DNA of 64,000 bases. Origin: Polyangiaceae bacterium. Its GTDB lineage: Bacteria > Myxococcota_A > Polyangia > Polyangiales > Polyangiaceae. Numbering within the stretch: the stretch's first letter is position 1; each line of letters opens with the position of its first letter. The position numbers were made by a program, and so were the translations under genes. The DNA lies in NCBI GenBank assembly GCA_016715885.1, contig JADJXL010000020.1, forward strand, positions 62,001-126,000, in the 5' to 3' direction. Below are positions 63,748-64,000 of this stretch, piece by piece. Below the pieces are notes generated by a model. The model saw only the letters and a program-made list of their open reading frames with translations, was not told the origin of the DNA and made no database searches.

Positions 63748-64000
63748 TCAGGTTCGTCTCGCCGCACCCCGCTTGATCGCGAATTGGACGACGAACGCCA
63801 GAATGATGGCACCGATGAAGGCGGGAACGATGTGAATGTCTGCAACCTCAGGCCCGAGCGGCCCGAAGAGCAAGCCGCCGAGCCAGCTTCCGAGCAAACC
63901 CGCAACCATTGCACCGAGCCACCCGTAAGGCAGCTTTCCAGGAACGATCAAGTCGGCAACCCAGCCAACGATCGCTGCAATGGCGAGTGTCACCAAAACG
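63748..64000 (-). CDS. GlsB/YeaQ/YmgE-family membrane protein (5' end outside window)
   Basis: At least 82 residues; the frame is still open at the window edge and the first codon seen near it is only a TTG, so the true start probably lies beyond 64000. The three membrane helices, LAIAAIVGWVADLIVP, GWLGAMVAGLLGSWLGGLLF and FIGAIILAFVVQFAIKRG, and the G-x-x-G motifs match the transglycosylase-associated (YeaQ) family of small stress-linked inner-membrane proteins. Confidence 0.7.
   Translation of the reverse strand, partial: VLVTLAIAAIVGWVADLIVPGKLPYGWLGAMVAGLLGSWLGGLLFGPLGPEVADIHIVPAFIGAIILAFVVQFAIKRGAARRT

Overview
The window looks like chromosomal DNA of a myxobacterium (order Polyangiales or Myxococcales). 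The signs are GC-rich sequence; many lipoproteins whose lipobox cysteine is followed by Gly/Ser-rich linkers; a MYXO-CTERM-like tail (59047-59673); a lipoprotein toxin and double-CxxCG immunity pair of the Sit type; EGF-repeat and WD40 surface proteins; and few long operons. This is inferred from gene content only; no taxonomic marker gene is present.

Layout. 1-7.2 kb: end of a c-type cytochrome, an Rpn-type nuclease, an M23 peptidase lipoprotein, a PlsC-like acyltransferase, two unknown lipoproteins and a DUF2188-CapA pair. 7.3-14.9 kb: a compact minus-strand set that reads sigma-70 factor -> REC/PAS/GAF histidine kinase -> KaiC -> KaiB -> PAS histidine kinase, a clock-like signalling operon that carries its own sigma factor. 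15-27.7 kb: a CBS protein, a 10-EGF lipoprotein, DUF2231 and SIMPL proteins, a DEDDh exonuclease, a second Rpn nuclease, a frameshifted DUF924 gene, and archease-RtcB (RNA ligation and repair). 27.7-35 kb: two CRISPR arrays with nearly identical leaders, no cas genes, flanking a Sit-like toxin/immunity pair, a tandem 500-bp duplication and two copies of a MITE-like element. 35-44.4 kb: a VWA protein, a frameshifted beta-helix protein, secreted repeat proteins, and a relic of a third Rpn gene among 42-bp repeats. 44.5-47 kb: an alkylation-repair operon, AlkA then Ogt. The Ogt frame has no stop and runs antisense into the 3' end of a 7-kb RHS lipoprotein gene (46.5-53.5 kb). 53.8-55.7 kb: an overlapping ATPase + TOPRIM-like pair resembling OLD/PARIS/AbiL-type defence modules. 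56-64 kb: 21-bp repeats, a 17-repeat WD40 membrane protein, a frameshifted Uma2 nuclease, an HDAC-family deacetylase and small membrane proteins.

Four otherwise intact genes (DUF924, beta-helix protein, lipoprotein at 44 kb, Uma2) are each broken by what looks like a one-base indel, three in or beside A-runs and one in a G-rich stretch. That pattern suits sequencing error at least as well as decay, and it affects how far the pseudogene calls can be trusted. The regions I would look at first are the sigma-Kai operon and the twin-CRISPR/Sit island.
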